A stretch of DNA of 64,000 bases from Paenarthrobacter sp. A20 (lineage in GTDB: Bacteria; Actinomycetota; Actinomycetes; Actinomycetales; Micrococcaceae). Below the pieces are notes generated by a model. The model saw only the letters and a list, made by a program, of their open reading frames with translations. It made no database searches and had not been told where the DNA came from. The translations under genes and the position numbers were made by a program. Of this stretch, positions 7,714-16,848 are shown one piece after another (position 1 is the first letter of the stretch; each line of letters begins with the position of its first letter). Location: assembly GCF_024168825.1 (NCBI RefSeq), contig NZ_JALJWH010000001.1:310001-374000 (forward strand), written 5' to 3'.

Positions 7714-8922
7714 GTGACGTTCAATCCCGACGCCGCCGGCTGGAGCCCTGACACCCAGGCCGTCCGCGGCGGCCTTGACCGCACAAATTTCCAGGAAACG
7801 GCCGAACCCGTGTTCCTGAACTCCGGCTTCGTTTACGAATCCGCCGCAGCTGCCGAACGGGCCTTCACCGGTGAGGACGAACGTTTCGTCTACTCCCGCT
7901 ATGGCAACCCTTCCGTGGCCACGTTCCAGGAGCGCTTGCGCCTGCTCGAAGGAACCGAGGCATGCTTCGCCACCGCGTCCGGTATGTCCGCAGTCTTCAC
8001 CGCCTTGGGTGCGCTGTTGGCTGCCGGTGACCGCGTTGTTGCTGCCCGTTCCTTGTTCGGCTCCTGCTTCGTGATCCTGAACGAGATCCTCCCGCGGTGG
8101 GGCGTCGAGACCGTTTTTGTGGACGGCCCGGACCTGGACCAGTGGCGTGAGGCCCTCTCGGAACCGACCACCGCGGTCTTCTTCGAATCGCCGTCCAACC
8201 CCATGCAGGAGATCGTCGACATCGCTGCCGTCAGCGAACTGGCGCATGCCGCAGGGGCGACGGTCGTCGTCGACAATGTCTTTGCCACTCCCCTGCTGCA
8301 GCGCTGCGGTGAGCTGGGCGCGGACGTGATCGTCTATTCCGGCACCAAGCACATCGATGGCCAGGGACGTGTCCTCGGCGGCGCGATCCTGGGCACCAAG
8401 GAATTCATCGATGGCCCGGTCAAGCAGCTCATGCGACACACCGGTCCTTCGCTTTCCGCCTTCAACGCCTGGGTCCTCACCAAAGGCCTGGAGACCATCG
8501 GGCTGCGCGTAAACCACAGCTCGGCGTCCGCTTTGAAGATCGCGGAGTGGCTTGAGCAGCAGCCCGCCATCAGCTGGGTCAAGTACCCCCTGTTGAAGTC
8601 ACACCCGCAATACGAGCTGGCCGCGAAGCAGATGAAGGCCGGCGGTACGGTGCTGACGTTCGAGCTGCTCCCTTCCGCGGGACGTTCTGCCAAGGATTCC
8701 GCGTTCGCGCTGCTCGATGGCCTCCGCGTCATCGACATCTCCAACAACCTTGGCGACTCCAAGTCCCTCATCACCCACCCGGCCACCACCACCCACCGGG
8801 CCATGGGTCCGGAGGGCCGCGCGGCCATCGGACTCAGCGACGGCGTTGTCCGTTTGTCTGTGGGCCTGGAGGACGTGGACGACCTCATCCTGGATCTGGA
8901 GAAGGCCCTCAAACAGGTCTAA
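7714..8922 (+). CDS. metZ: O-succinylhomoserine (O-acylhomoserine) sulfhydrylase
   Basis: The 402-residue Cys/Met-metabolism PLP enzyme has RYGNPS at 62-67, the PLP-stacking FATASGMSAV, DNVFATP, and the PLP lysine Lys212 in YSGTKHIDGQGRVLGG, which is typical of MetZ. It converts O-acylhomoserine and sulfide to homocysteine in direct-sulfhydrylation methionine synthesis. Translation starts at GTG immediately after the rhodanese stop codon. As the last gene of the SAM-riboswitch operon its expression should fall when S-adenosylmethionine is high. Whether the acyl group is succinyl or acetyl is not certain from sequence. Confidence 0.9.
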   Translation: MTFNPDAAGWSPDTQAVRGGLDRTNFQETAEPVFLNSGFVYESAAAAERAFTGEDERFVYSRYGNPSVATFQERLRLLEGTEACFATASGMSAVFTALGALLAAGDRVVAARSLFGSCFVILNEILPRWGVETVFVDGPDLDQWREALSEPTTAVFFESPSNPMQEIVDIAAVSELAHAAGATVVVDNVFATPLLQRCGELGADVIVYSGTKHIDGQGRVLGGAILGTKEFIDGPVKQLMRHTGPSLSAFNAWVLTKGLETIGLRVNHSSASALKIAEWLEQQPAISWVKYPLLKSHPQYELAAKQMKAGGTVLTFELLPSAGRSAKDSAFALLDGLRVIDISNNLGDSKSLITHPATTTHRAMGPEGRAAIGLSDGVVRLSVGLEDVDDLILDLEKALKQV

Positions 8923-8932
8923 CCTTGCTGCC

Positions 8933-9406
8933 ATGAGCGGGAACCATCCCTATCGCCGTGCCGGAGCGGTCATCGTTGCCGGCACGGTGGTGTGGTTCGT
9001 TGGAATCTCGCCGGTCTCCCGCGTCTACATCACCCCGGACAACGCCGCACGCCTGCGCATGCTGACAGCCAGCCAGCGCAGCTGGATTGCGGGGCAGCAT
9101 CTGACCGCTGTGGGAACCGTCGCAGTCCCGGTGGGATTCGCCTACCGCCGGGGATCCAACACGCCGTTCCTCACGTACTCCGCGCTGCACGTTGTGGCGT
9201 TGGCAGCCCTCGGCGGGAGCCTTCTCTCCCTGCCCGTCCAACGGTGGATCGGTGTCACGGCCGCGGCCAGCGCACCTGTCTATGGCGCCATCTTGGTAGC
9301 TAAGAAGGACATCCCGCCGTTCTTCTTCTACTTGGTGGAGGGACTGACCGGCGCCTACCTGATGACATGGGAGGAATCCGAAGCCGACAAGCCTAGGGCC
9401 GCCTGA
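8933..9406 (+). CDS. small membrane protein of unknown function
   Basis: This 157-residue protein starts at the ATG 10 bp after metZ. It has four predicted hydrophobic segments (around residues 10-27, 54-68, 80-98 and 103-120), ending in a charged tail. I recognise no named domain, though the arrangement resembles conserved Actinobacteria membrane proteins. The short gap suggests it may be read through from the metZ operon. Its 3' end overlaps the convergent YbdK-type ligase by 14 bp. Confidence 0.65.
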   Translation: MSGNHPYRRAGAVIVAGTVVWFVGISPVSRVYITPDNAARLRMLTASQRSWIAGQHLTAVGTVAVPVGFAYRRGSNTPFLTYSALHVVALAALGGSLLSLPVQRWIGVTAAASAPVYGAILVAKKDIPPFFFYLVEGLTGAYLMTWEESEADKPRAA

Positions 9407-10589
9407 CCCGGGTCAGCATGGGCGCCGGCTCCCTACGCGCGTCAGCGGCGCAGCCGCGCACCGTCACCTTCGCAGCATGCCCGACGACGGCGGCCAAGGC
9501 TTGGTTGGTGGGCGGACTGCCCGGCTGGCTTTGCCGATCCCGCTGCCTTTTGTTGTAACGCACCGCGGCTTCGCGTTGTTCATGGGCCCCGTTGCCTCGT
9601 TCAAGCAAGGCCGAGATCCCCGCTTTGACCAGCTCCAATTCGCTGTGGTCATCCAGGACCGGGCTCACGTAGTCCACCAGCGCCCACACAACCTCCGACG
9701 CCGGCCGGGGACGGAAATCACCGAAGTCCAGGAGATCTCCGCGCAGCCCTGAATTACTGGCTTGCCAGCTCGCCATCCGCAGGAGTGCCGTGGGCACCGC
9801 TGTGGGCTCAACGCCGTCGAGCATTTCCAAAGAAGCCGTCTCCACCAAAGCCCGCACCAGCACGGCAATCAAGGCCGCGTCCTCGGCGCGGAGGCAGACA
9901 TCGGCCACGCGGACCTCCACGGTGGGGTGGTTCATGGAAATGCGGGCGTCAAAGTAGATCATGCCCTCATCCAGGATGACGCCTGTTTCCAGGAGTCGTT
10001 TCACGATGCGTCGATAGGCGGTGGGCGAACCGAAAATGGCCGACGGTCCGGAAGTGGGCCACCGGTTCCATGCCTGCGTGCGGTAGCTGTCGAAACCCGT
10101 AGGAAGTCCGCGCCAGTACGGCGAGTTGGCGGTGAGGGCCGTGAGCACAGCGAGTTTGTCGCGGATGTGGTCCAGCACCACCACACCTTCCTCGGGTGAC
10201 TCCACTGACGTGTGAACATGGAATCCGCACGTCAGTTGTTCCGTGGCAACGATCCCGAAGCGATCCAGCATCGCGGCATAGCGGGGATGAGGAGTGGTGT
10301 GCGTGTTCGAGGCCAAGGGAGACGTGGCGATCGCGGCCACCCGGGCTCCGTGCTGGCGGGCGGTCTCGTTGGCCATTGCCCTGCCACGGTGGATCTGCTG
10401 CAGGAGCTCGGTGTAGCTGTGGCAGGGACGGGTCTGGGTTTCGATTTGCTCCAGCTTGAGTTCGTGGCTGAGGCCCGTGGCGGTTGTGGGCTCTTCGTGG
10501 CCTGCCAGCAGCGCATCCGCGAGGGCCAAGGGCTCGCCCGTCACAGGATCGACGATGAGCAGCTCTTCCTCAACCCCGAAAGTCCGCAT
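9393..10589 (-). CDS. YbdK-type carboxylate-amine ligase (glutamate-cysteine ligase family 2)
   Basis: The 398-residue protein begins [14 protein letters not shown], the diagnostic GCS2 N-terminus, followed by [23 protein letters not shown] and [27 protein letters not shown] split across the barrel. The family ligates glutamate or other carboxylates to amines using ATP; E. coli YbdK has weak gamma-glutamylcysteine synthetase activity. The true substrate here is unknown. It stands alone, between the convergent membrane protein and the MurA-like gene. Confidence 0.85.
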   Translation of the reverse strand: MRTFGVEEELLIVDPVTGEPLALADALLAGHEEPTTATGLSHELKLEQIETQTRPCHSYTELLQQIHRGRAMANETARQHGARVAAIATSPLASNTHTTPHPRYAAMLDRFGIVATEQLTCGFHVHTSVESPEEGVVVLDHIRDKLAVLTALTANSPYWRGLPTGFDSYRTQAWNRWPTSGPSAIFGSPTAYRRIVKRLLETGVILDEGMIYFDARISMNHPTVEVRVADVCLRAEDAALIAVLVRALVETASLEMLDGVEPTAVPTALLRMASWQASNSGLRGDLLDFGDFRPRPASEVVWALVDYVSPVLDDHSELELVKAGISALLERGNGAHEQREAAVRYNKRQRDRQSQPGSPPTNQALAAVVGHAAKVTVRGCAADARREPAPMLTRVRRP

Positions 10590-10651
10590 GCTCCATTCTG
10601 CGCCCGGCGGCCGGTGGAGGACAGGGCTTGCATGCCTCCACCGGGTGGAGC

Positions 10652-12175
10652 CTAGTCCTGGAAGTACTCGATCTTCGCGCCGATGGTGTTCAGTCGCTCG
10701 GCCAGGTCCTCATAGCCGCGCTCGATCACGTAGATGTTGCGAAGTTCGGAGGTTCCCCTGGCTGCCAGCATCGCCAAGAGCAAGCAGGCGGCAGGGCGCA
10801 GGGCCGGCGGGCAGCCGATTTCCGCGGCACGCCACTTGGTGGGCCCGTTGACGTAGATCCGGTGCGGATCGAGCAACTGAACCTGGGCGCCCAGCTTGTT
10901 GAGCTCCGTCAAATAAATGGCACGGTTCTCATAGACCCAGTCGTGGATCATGGTCTGGCCCTCGGCATTGCCCGCAATCACGGCGAAGAACGGCAGGTTG
11001 TCGATGTTCAGGCCCGGGAATGGCATGGGGTGGATCTTGTCCTGCGGTGCGCGGAGCTCGGAGGGCTTGGTTGTGACGTCCACCAAGCGTGTCCGGCCGT
11101 TGCGGGCCATGTACTCACCGGAGATTTCGAGGTTCTGGCCCATCTGCTCCAAAGTGGCGAGCTCGATTTCCATGAACTCGATGGGAACCCGGCGGATGGT
11201 GACCTCGGAGTTGGTGACGATGCCTGCGGTAATCAGGCTCATGGCCTCGATGGGGTCCTCGGACGGGAAGTACTCAATATCGACGTCAATGGCGGAGCGT
11301 CCGGTGATCTTCAGCGTCGTGGTTCCGACGCCGTCAATCGCCACTCCAAGCCCCTGCAGGTAGAAGCAGAGGTCCTGGACCATGTAGTTGGGGCTGGCGT
11401 TGCGGATCACGGTGGTACCTTCGCGGTGCGCGGCGGCCATGATGGCGTTCTCGGTAACGGTGTCACCGCGCTCGGTCAGGACGAAGGAACGGTCATGGGC
11501 GTCAGCCGGAGGCGCAGAAACAGAGTAGAAGCCGGACTTCGCTTCAACCTCAAGTCCGAACTGGCGAAGCGCCTGCATGTGGGGCTCCACGGTCCGCGTG
11601 CCGAGGTCGCAGCCACCGGCGTAGGGCAGCAGGTATTCGCTGGTCTCGTCCAGCAGCGGACCGAGCAGCATGATGACGCTGCGGGTGCGTCGGGCGGCAT
11701 CGACGTCCATTGATCCAAGATCCAGGACCTCGGGGCGGCGGATACGGAGATCGCTGCCGTTGAGCCATGTACATTCCATGCCGATGGACGTCAGTACCTC
11801 GACGATCCTGTTGACTTCCTCGATGCGTGCCAAGCGGCGCAGCGTGGTGGTGCCACGGTTGATCAGGCTCGCGCACAACAGTGCGACGCCTGCATTCTTA
11901 CTGCTGTTGACGTCCACTTCGCCCGAAAGGGTTCGGCCACCCTCGACGCGGAGGTGGGTCATCTGCGGCTTGCCTACTTTGACGATGGAACGCCCGAAAA
12001 TGGCCTCGAGCCGTTCGATCATCCGGAGGCTCAGATTCTGTTTACCTTGCTCCATCCGGGCGATTGCGCTCTGGCTGGTTCCCAGCTCGGTAGCCAGCTG
12101 CCCCTGCGTCCACCCTTTTTCGCCACGGGCGTTGCGGAGCAGAAGGCCTACGTGTTCAGCGGTAGGTTGAGTCAT
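10652..12175 (-). CDS. MurA-like enolpyruvyl transferase with N-terminal XRE helix-turn-helix
   Basis: Residues about 7-62 form an XRE-type DNA-binding domain ([32 protein letters not shown]). Residues about 75-507 form an EPSP/MurA fold with Lys93 (SSKNAG), the fosfomycin-target Cys189 ([14 protein letters not shown]) and the C-terminal [12 protein letters not shown] helix. MurA adds enolpyruvate to UDP-GlcNAc in peptidoglycan synthesis. The catalytic residues are kept, so enzymatic activity is plausible, with the HTH as an added regulatory or sensing part. ATG at 12175 is chosen; a TTG two codons upstream is possible. It may be a second MurA beside the housekeeping copy. Confidence 0.85.
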   Translation of the reverse strand: MTQPTAEHVGLLLRNARGEKGWTQGQLATELGTSQSAIARMEQGKQNLSLRMIERLEAIFGRSIVKVGKPQMTHLRVEGGRTLSGEVDVNSSKNAGVALLCASLINRGTTTLRRLARIEEVNRIVEVLTSIGMECTWLNGSDLRIRRPEVLDLGSMDVDAARRTRSVIMLLGPLLDETSEYLLPYAGGCDLGTRTVEPHMQALRQFGLEVEAKSGFYSVSAPPADAHDRSFVLTERGDTVTENAIMAAAHREGTTVIRNASPNYMVQDLCFYLQGLGVAIDGVGTTTLKITGRSAIDVDIEYFPSEDPIEAMSLITAGIVTNSEVTIRRVPIEFMEIELATLEQMGQNLEISGEYMARNGRTRLVDVTTKPSELRAPQDKIHPMPFPGLNIDNLPFFAVIAGNAEGQTMIHDWVYENRAIYLTELNKLGAQVQLLDPHRIYVNGPTKWRAAEIGCPPALRPAACLLLAMLAARGTSELRNIYVIERGYEDLAERLNTIGAKIEYFQD

Positions 12176-12385
12176 ATCCAAGAAATATCACAGGTGAGCT
12201 AGAACTCTCGAACAAAACGCCGTTTGAGCGGCTAACGTCACACCATACCCGTGCCGTGAGATATAGGGCTCGACGGCGGCCACTCATCGCAGGCGAACGC
12301 TTTCCCTCAGTCGCCATCGGGCAGTAGTACCCATTGCGGTCCGCGGAGCAATACCAAACCATGGAGGGAAAGCTCAGGGGGAAAC

Positions 12386-13330
12386 ATGCCTTTCTACGGC
12401 GCCGACGTCGACCAACTCAAAGCACTTTCGAAGGCTTTGGCCAACGGTGCGTCACTGCTGACCAGCCGGGCCCGGGAGCTCGACTCGTTGATCGCCCAAG
12501 GCATGACCGGCCAAGGCGGCGGTTGGCAGGGCCAGGATGCCAAGCGTTTTGCCGCAGATTGGCAGGGCCGCCTGAGGCCGTTGCTGCAGACAACCACGCG
12601 GGGCCTGGAAGAGGCGTCACAGTCCGTGCTCACCAACGCCGACCAGCAGTCCTCCGCATCCACGGAAGGTGCGGGCAGCGAGGCCACCACCAAGACCACC
12701 GCGGCCAATCCGAACCCTGGCCAGCCCACACCGCAGGAAATCCTGGACGAATACCAGGTCAGCGACGCGGAGACCACCAAGTGGCCCGGAGACTGGGATC
12801 CCCTGCGCTTCGTCGTTGACCAACGGGAGGTCACCGAGAAGGAAGCGGAACTCCTCAACGGCTTGGGTCCTTTCGAGATGAACGCCTTCAAAGACATTCA
12901 TGATGACGCTTTCAGCACTGCCGATGACCGCTTCCCCAGCGCCGATCGCAACGATGACCAGAACGACGCCTTCCGCCACGCGTACTGGAACGCGCTCATG
13001 GTCAAGGAGTTCGGCGCGGACTGGGCGGAGGACTACGCCACGGCGCACGAGCAGCTCCCCGGCAATCCTGCGCCCCGCGAAGCCATGGATCTGTACAACA
13101 ATGAGGTGGGCCGCAATGTGGCCATAGCCAACCCGGATGCCAGCGCTGAGGAGCTTGCGGATTTGATCGAGGAAGCCGTGAACAACGGCGACACCGTGGT
13201 GGTGGGACAGGACCTGCTGCCCCACCCGTCCAATGAGGTCCCCATGGACCAGACCGGCGACGCCAACAATGCCGAGCCCGCCCCGGGCGAGGATCCGGAG
13301 TTTAACGACGAGTCGAGGACCACCTCATGA
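12386..13330 (+). CDS. WXG100-like protein with DUF6973-type C-terminal domain (possible secreted toxin)
   Basis: The 314-residue protein has an all-helical WXG100-like N-terminus with Trp47-Gln-Gly49 (GGGWQGQDAKRF), a Ser/Thr/Ala-rich linker (about 85-120), then a domain at about 150-260 with NDAFRHAYWNALM, a HE and MDLYNNEVGRN. The latter matches what I recall as DUF6973, which occurs at the C-termini of large secreted proteins. A WXG100 head on a variable tail is the usual design of ESX/type VII substrates. A strong AGGGGG site precedes ATG. The stop overlaps the start of the lipoprotein gene (ATGA), a toxin-then-immunity arrangement. No ESX secretion genes lie in the window. Toxicity is inference. 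Confidence 0.7.
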   Translation: MPFYGADVDQLKALSKALANGASLLTSRARELDSLIAQGMTGQGGGWQGQDAKRFAADWQGRLRPLLQTTTRGLEEASQSVLTNADQQSSASTEGAGSEATTKTTAANPNPGQPTPQEILDEYQVSDAETTKWPGDWDPLRFVVDQREVTEKEAELLNGLGPFEMNAFKDIHDDAFSTADDRFPSADRNDDQNDAFRHAYWNALMVKEFGADWAEDYATAHEQLPGNPAPREAMDLYNNEVGRNVAIANPDASAEELADLIEEAVNNGDTVVVGQDLLPHPSNEVPMDQTGDANNAEPAPGEDPEFNDESRTTS

Positions 13331-13821
13331 GGTTCCCCCACCAAACACAGGCACGACGACGGCCGAGGGCTTCCGCCGGCCGCGCCACCCTGGCCGGCCT
13401 GCTCACCGTTATTCTGGCCTGCGCCCTGGCCGCCTGTTCACTGGCCGCCTGTTCACTAGGAGGATCCGTCATGCCCGAATCGAACGAGAAGCTTAACAGC
13501 CAGGTGCTTGAGTCCGCGAGGAACGGCACGGCCTTGAAACTGGCTGACGCCACGGACTTCGAGTGGGACCAGGCGGGTTTCGTGACGGAGGGAACGCCGG
13601 CCAAGGACATCGAAGCAGCCTTCGGCGAGCCGCTGACCAAGGAGAACCGCTACACGGCCTCGCCCACGTTGTTCGTCTTCCTGAAGGACGGGAAGGTGGC
13701 CAAGGCAATCCGCATCGTCCCGGATGCCTTTTTCGGCGCTGACGCACAGAAGAAGTACGGCCGGGACGTGGTCCTCACCCCACCGGAGGGGAAAAAGGGC
13801 TTCCTCAACTGGCGCGAGTAA
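13327..13821 (+). CDS. lipoprotein, candidate immunity partner
   Basis: The 164-residue protein has a basic N-terminus, a hydrophobic segment (TLAGLLTVILACALAA) and two successive lipobox-like sites (LAAC, LAAC) created by a 15-bp tandem duplication. The mature part is a small soluble domain (about 50-164) with no name I recognise. Its 4-bp overlap with the WXG100 gene implies matched expression, and surface lipoproteins commonly guard against type VII or contact-dependent toxins. The immunity role is inferred from context alone. Confidence 0.65.
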   Translation: MRFPHQTQARRRPRASAGRATLAGLLTVILACALAACSLAACSLGGSVMPESNEKLNSQVLESARNGTALKLADATDFEWDQAGFVTEGTPAKDIEAAFGEPLTKENRYTASPTLFVFLKDGKVAKAIRIVPDAFFGADAQKKYGRDVVLTPPEGKKGFLNWRE

Positions 13822-13851
13822 CGCCTGAAGGCCGCAGAAACGCTGCGATTC

Positions 13852-14586
13852 CTAGACGCGCCAGTACCCCAGGGCATCGATCCGGTGTTTGTCCACGCCC
13901 AGCGTCTTCCGCAGGTGTTTCACGATTGCCCGGGTGCTGGAGGCTTCGCAGGCAATCCAGAAGAAGTCGCTATCCACGGAAACAGTCTCCGCAGTGAGCG
14001 CACCACAGACCTCCTCCACCAAAGCGGCACCGTCGCGTTTGCGCGGAATCCAGGTGACGACGTCGGAATCCGACGTCCGCACTTCAAGCGAGGGGTCGGC
14101 GTCGTGCTGGTATTCAAGCCAGGCACTCACCGGAGCCCCGCCCGCCGCAGAAAGCTGCCGCTCGTCCAGCAACGAATTGATGGCCGGGATGGAGGCGGGG
14201 TCGCCCACCACCCAGATCCGGCGCGGAGACGGTTGCGGGAAGGTGAAGGAACTCCCCTGGACGGTGGCATCGATGGTGTCGCCGGCACTGGCGGAACGGG
14301 CCCAATCCGCCGCAACACCGTTATGCATCGCGAAGTCCATGCTGAACGTGCCTGCCGCCGGGGAGGCATTGACCAAGGTGTAAGCGCGCTGGTGTGCCTT
14401 GCCGGAATCGTCGAACCACAGCCGGATCCACATGGTGGGATGCAGGCCGCTGCGCTCCAGGAGGCCGCCGTCGCGGACGTGGACGCGGAGGAAATCCGGG
14501 GTGATCTCTTCCTTCCCTGTGACTTCCAAGGTGAAGTCCTTGGCGCCCATGACTTTGAGGACGACGCCTTCCCAATTGCGCTTCAA
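13852..14586 (-). CDS. siderophore-interacting protein (FAD-binding ferric-siderophore reductase)
   Basis: The protein of about 244 residues has the SIP layout: an N-terminal FAD-binding barrel with RAYTLVNASP and a MDFAMHNG phosphate-binding segment, then the NAD(P)H-like domain with WVVGDPASIPAI and a C-terminal DALGYWRV, the family's usual ending. It releases iron by reducing ferric siderophores in the cytosol. The TTG at 14586 is preferred because AAGGAG lies six bases upstream; a GTG five codons earlier is the alternative. An iron box lies in the divergent promoter region shared with the acylase. Confidence 0.88.
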   Translation of the reverse strand: MKRNWEGVVLKVMGAKDFTLEVTGKEEITPDFLRVHVRDGGLLERSGLHPTMWIRLWFDDSGKAHQRAYTLVNASPAAGTFSMDFAMHNGVAADWARSASAGDTIDATVQGSSFTFPQPSPRRIWVVGDPASIPAINSLLDERQLSAAGGAPVSAWLEYQHDADPSLEVRTSDSDVVTWIPRKRDGAALVEEVCGALTAETVSVDSDFFWIACEASSTRAIVKHLRKTLGVDKHRIDALGYWRV

Positions 14587-14647
14587 GCAACACTCCTTCA
14601 CGAACGGCCACGATTTGTGAACGGGGCCAAAGCCATTTATCTTGAGC

Positions 14648-14666
14648 TTAAGTAAGCCTAACCTAA
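14648..14666. promoter_or_regulatory. IdeR/DtxR-type iron box
   Basis: The 19-bp site TTAAGTAAGCCTAACCTAA matches the DtxR/IdeR consensus TTAGGTTAGSCTAACCTAA at 17 of 19 positions. It lies between the divergent siderophore-interacting protein and acylase genes, 22 bp before the acylase start, and so is placed to repress both when iron is plentiful. Confidence 0.8.
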
Positions 14667-14687
14667 GCTCGAAAGCGGCCAGAGATT

Positions 14688-16811
14688 ATGACGCCTGCCC
14701 CGACGCACAATTCCGCCCCGGCAGGCGGCCCCGGAATCTACCGAGACTCGTGGGGAATCCCGCACTTGTGGGCCGATTCCGCCGACGACCTTGCTTTCCT
14801 CCAGGGCATGAATGCGGCCACTGACCGCTCCTGGCAGATCGAACTGGAACGGTGGCGCTCCGAGGGACGCACCGCCGAGGTGCTGGGCCCGGATGCGGTG
14901 GTCTGGGACAGGTTCGCCCGCCAAGCCCGGCTTGACGACACCGCGCGGCGCTGCTTTGAAAACCTCGATGCCGCCACCCAGCGTTGGTGCGGACAGTATG
15001 TGGCCGGCGTCAACCAGGCCCTGGTGGACGGGCTCCGCGGCGGCCCCGAGTTCGACGAGTCCGCCAGTACCCCGGAGCCATGGAATCCGTGGACGCCGAT
15101 GGGTGTCTTCCTGGTGCATCACATCCTCTTCTCAACGTTCCCCAACAAGCTCTTCAGGGCCCACGTCGCGCGAACACTTGGCGATGAAGCCGTGAGCCTG
15201 TTCAGCATCGAAGCCCCGGTCTGGTCCGGCAGCAACGCATGGGCCGCGCACGGCTCGACCACGGCCAGCGGCCTCCCCCTGATCGCAGGCGACCCCCACC
15301 GCCTCATGGAACTCCCCGGCGTGTACCAGCAAGTTCGGCTGGCCTGCCCGGAGTTCGACGCGATCGGCTTCGCATTCCCCGGCGTTCCCGGCCTCCCGCA
15401 CTTCGCGCAGACCGGCCATACTGCTTGGGCAATCACCAATGCCATGGCCGACTACCAGGACCTCTTCGAGGAAGAACTGCGCCGGGTCACCGATGCGGGC
15501 GGCGAGCGCGTTGAGGCGCGTGGAGCGGAAGGCTGGGAAACCGCCGTCGTCAGCACCGAAACCATGAGCGTCCGCGATGGTGAGGCGGTGACCGTCGAGG
15601 TCATCGGGACGGGGCGCGGTTCGGTGATCTCTGAAGCGTCCGACGGCGACGCCCTGAGCCTGCGTTTCCCGGCCCGGGTTGAAGGGCGGCTGGGTTTCGA
15701 GGCCCTCCTGCCGCTTCTGCGGAGCCGGAGCGTCTCCGAAGTCGAGGTCGCCTTCGATGCCTGGGTGGAGCCGGTCAACAGCGTGGTGGCCGCGGACGAT
15801 TCCGGGGCCGTACGGCATTTCGTTGCCGGGCTCGTTCCGCAACGGAATCCCGCAAACCGTCGCCTCCCGGCTCCGGCGTTCTCCGCACGCAATGAGTGGG
15901 ACGGCCAGTATGTGATCCTGCCCCGCACCGAGGTCCAGCAGTTTGCGGTGAGCGCGAACGACCGCGCGGCGGGAGGCGGCGACGCCGTAGCCATGGAGTT
16001 CGCGCCGGCGCACCGGGCCTTGCGGATCCGCGATTTGCTGGAGGCCGCCCCGTCCGGGACCTTGACCGTGGATGACATGCAGGCTATCCACACGGACACC
16101 TTGCTGGGTCCGTGGCCATTCTTCCGGTCACTGCTTGAGGGGATCGATGCCGACGATTTGTCCCGTGAGGCCAAGGTGTTGCGTTCGCTGCTGTTCGAGT
16201 GGGATGGCCGCATGGATGCCGGGAGCCACCGCGCTGCCGTTTTCGCAGCGTGGCGGGGCGCGTTGGTACAGCGCCTCGCGCGGCACTCCGCCCTTGCTCC
16301 GCTGAACGAGCCCACCGGCTACTCCCCTTTGTTCGGGCCGTGGTTGTCCGTGGTATCCCGCGTTGGTTTTGCCCTGGAGACCCTCCTGCTCCGCGGCTCC
16401 GAGCTTGGCATCAACGTTGGCGTGGAAGCTGCGGCCGGGCTTGAAGACGTTGCGTTGGAGGAAGCCATGCTCAATGGCTCTACCTGGGGCGACCGGCACA
16501 AGCTCCTGCCCGTTCACGTCCTCCCCGGCGCCCTCGCGTCACCGGCACCAACGGCCGACCTGAGCGGAGACACCGGGTGCGTCCTCTGCACCGAAAGCCT
16601 CCCCGGAGTAGACGACCGAAGTTTCCGTGGGCCCGTGGCCCGTTACGTTTGGGACCTGTCCGATCGGCGAAACAGCCGATGGATTGTCCCCTTCGGCGCC
16701 TCGGGTACGCCGGACCACCAGCATTTTGCCGACCAACTCCCCCTGTGGACCGCCGGGCAACTCGCCCCTGTGGTCACTGACTGGTCGGCCCTGGCCACAG
16801 ACATTCCCTAA
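14688..16811 (+). CDS. penicillin acylase family (S45) Ntn hydrolase
   Basis: The 707-residue protein has the alpha-chain start GIYRDSWGIPHLWADS, GMNAATDRSWQIELERWRSEGR, and the nucleophile Ser182 in SGSNAWAAHG, after which self-cleavage would release the beta chain. GDPHRLMELPG and a TGHTAWAITN turn follow as in the family. Members cleave amides such as penicillin G, acyl-homoserine lactones or the fatty acid of pyoverdine (PvdQ). No signal peptide is visible, so a cytosolic enzyme is likely. The iron box upstream and an adjacent siderophore acetyltransferase favour a siderophore-linked amide. The family is clear; the substrate is inferred. Confidence 0.85.
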   Translation: MTPAPTHNSAPAGGPGIYRDSWGIPHLWADSADDLAFLQGMNAATDRSWQIELERWRSEGRTAEVLGPDAVVWDRFARQARLDDTARRCFENLDAATQRWCGQYVAGVNQALVDGLRGGPEFDESASTPEPWNPWTPMGVFLVHHILFSTFPNKLFRAHVARTLGDEAVSLFSIEAPVWSGSNAWAAHGSTTASGLPLIAGDPHRLMELPGVYQQVRLACPEFDAIGFAFPGVPGLPHFAQTGHTAWAITNAMADYQDLFEEELRRVTDAGGERVEARGAEGWETAVVSTETMSVRDGEAVTVEVIGTGRGSVISEASDGDALSLRFPARVEGRLGFEALLPLLRSRSVSEVEVAFDAWVEPVNSVVAADDSGAVRHFVAGLVPQRNPANRRLPAPAFSARNEWDGQYVILPRTEVQQFAVSANDRAAGGGDAVAMEFAPAHRALRIRDLLEAAPSGTLTVDDMQAIHTDTLLGPWPFFRSLLEGIDADDLSREAKVLRSLLFEWDGRMDAGSHRAAVFAAWRGALVQRLARHSALAPLNEPTGYSPLFGPWLSVVSRVGFALETLLLRGSELGINVGVEAAAGLEDVALEEAMLNGSTWGDRHKLLPVHVLPGALASPAPTADLSGDTGCVLCTESLPGVDDRSFRGPVARYVWDLSDRRNSRWIVPFGASGTPDHQHFADQLPLWTAGQLAPVVTDWSALATDIP

Positions 16812-16848
16812 CCAACCCCGTTCACCGCATCAGCCCCCGAAGGAAATC

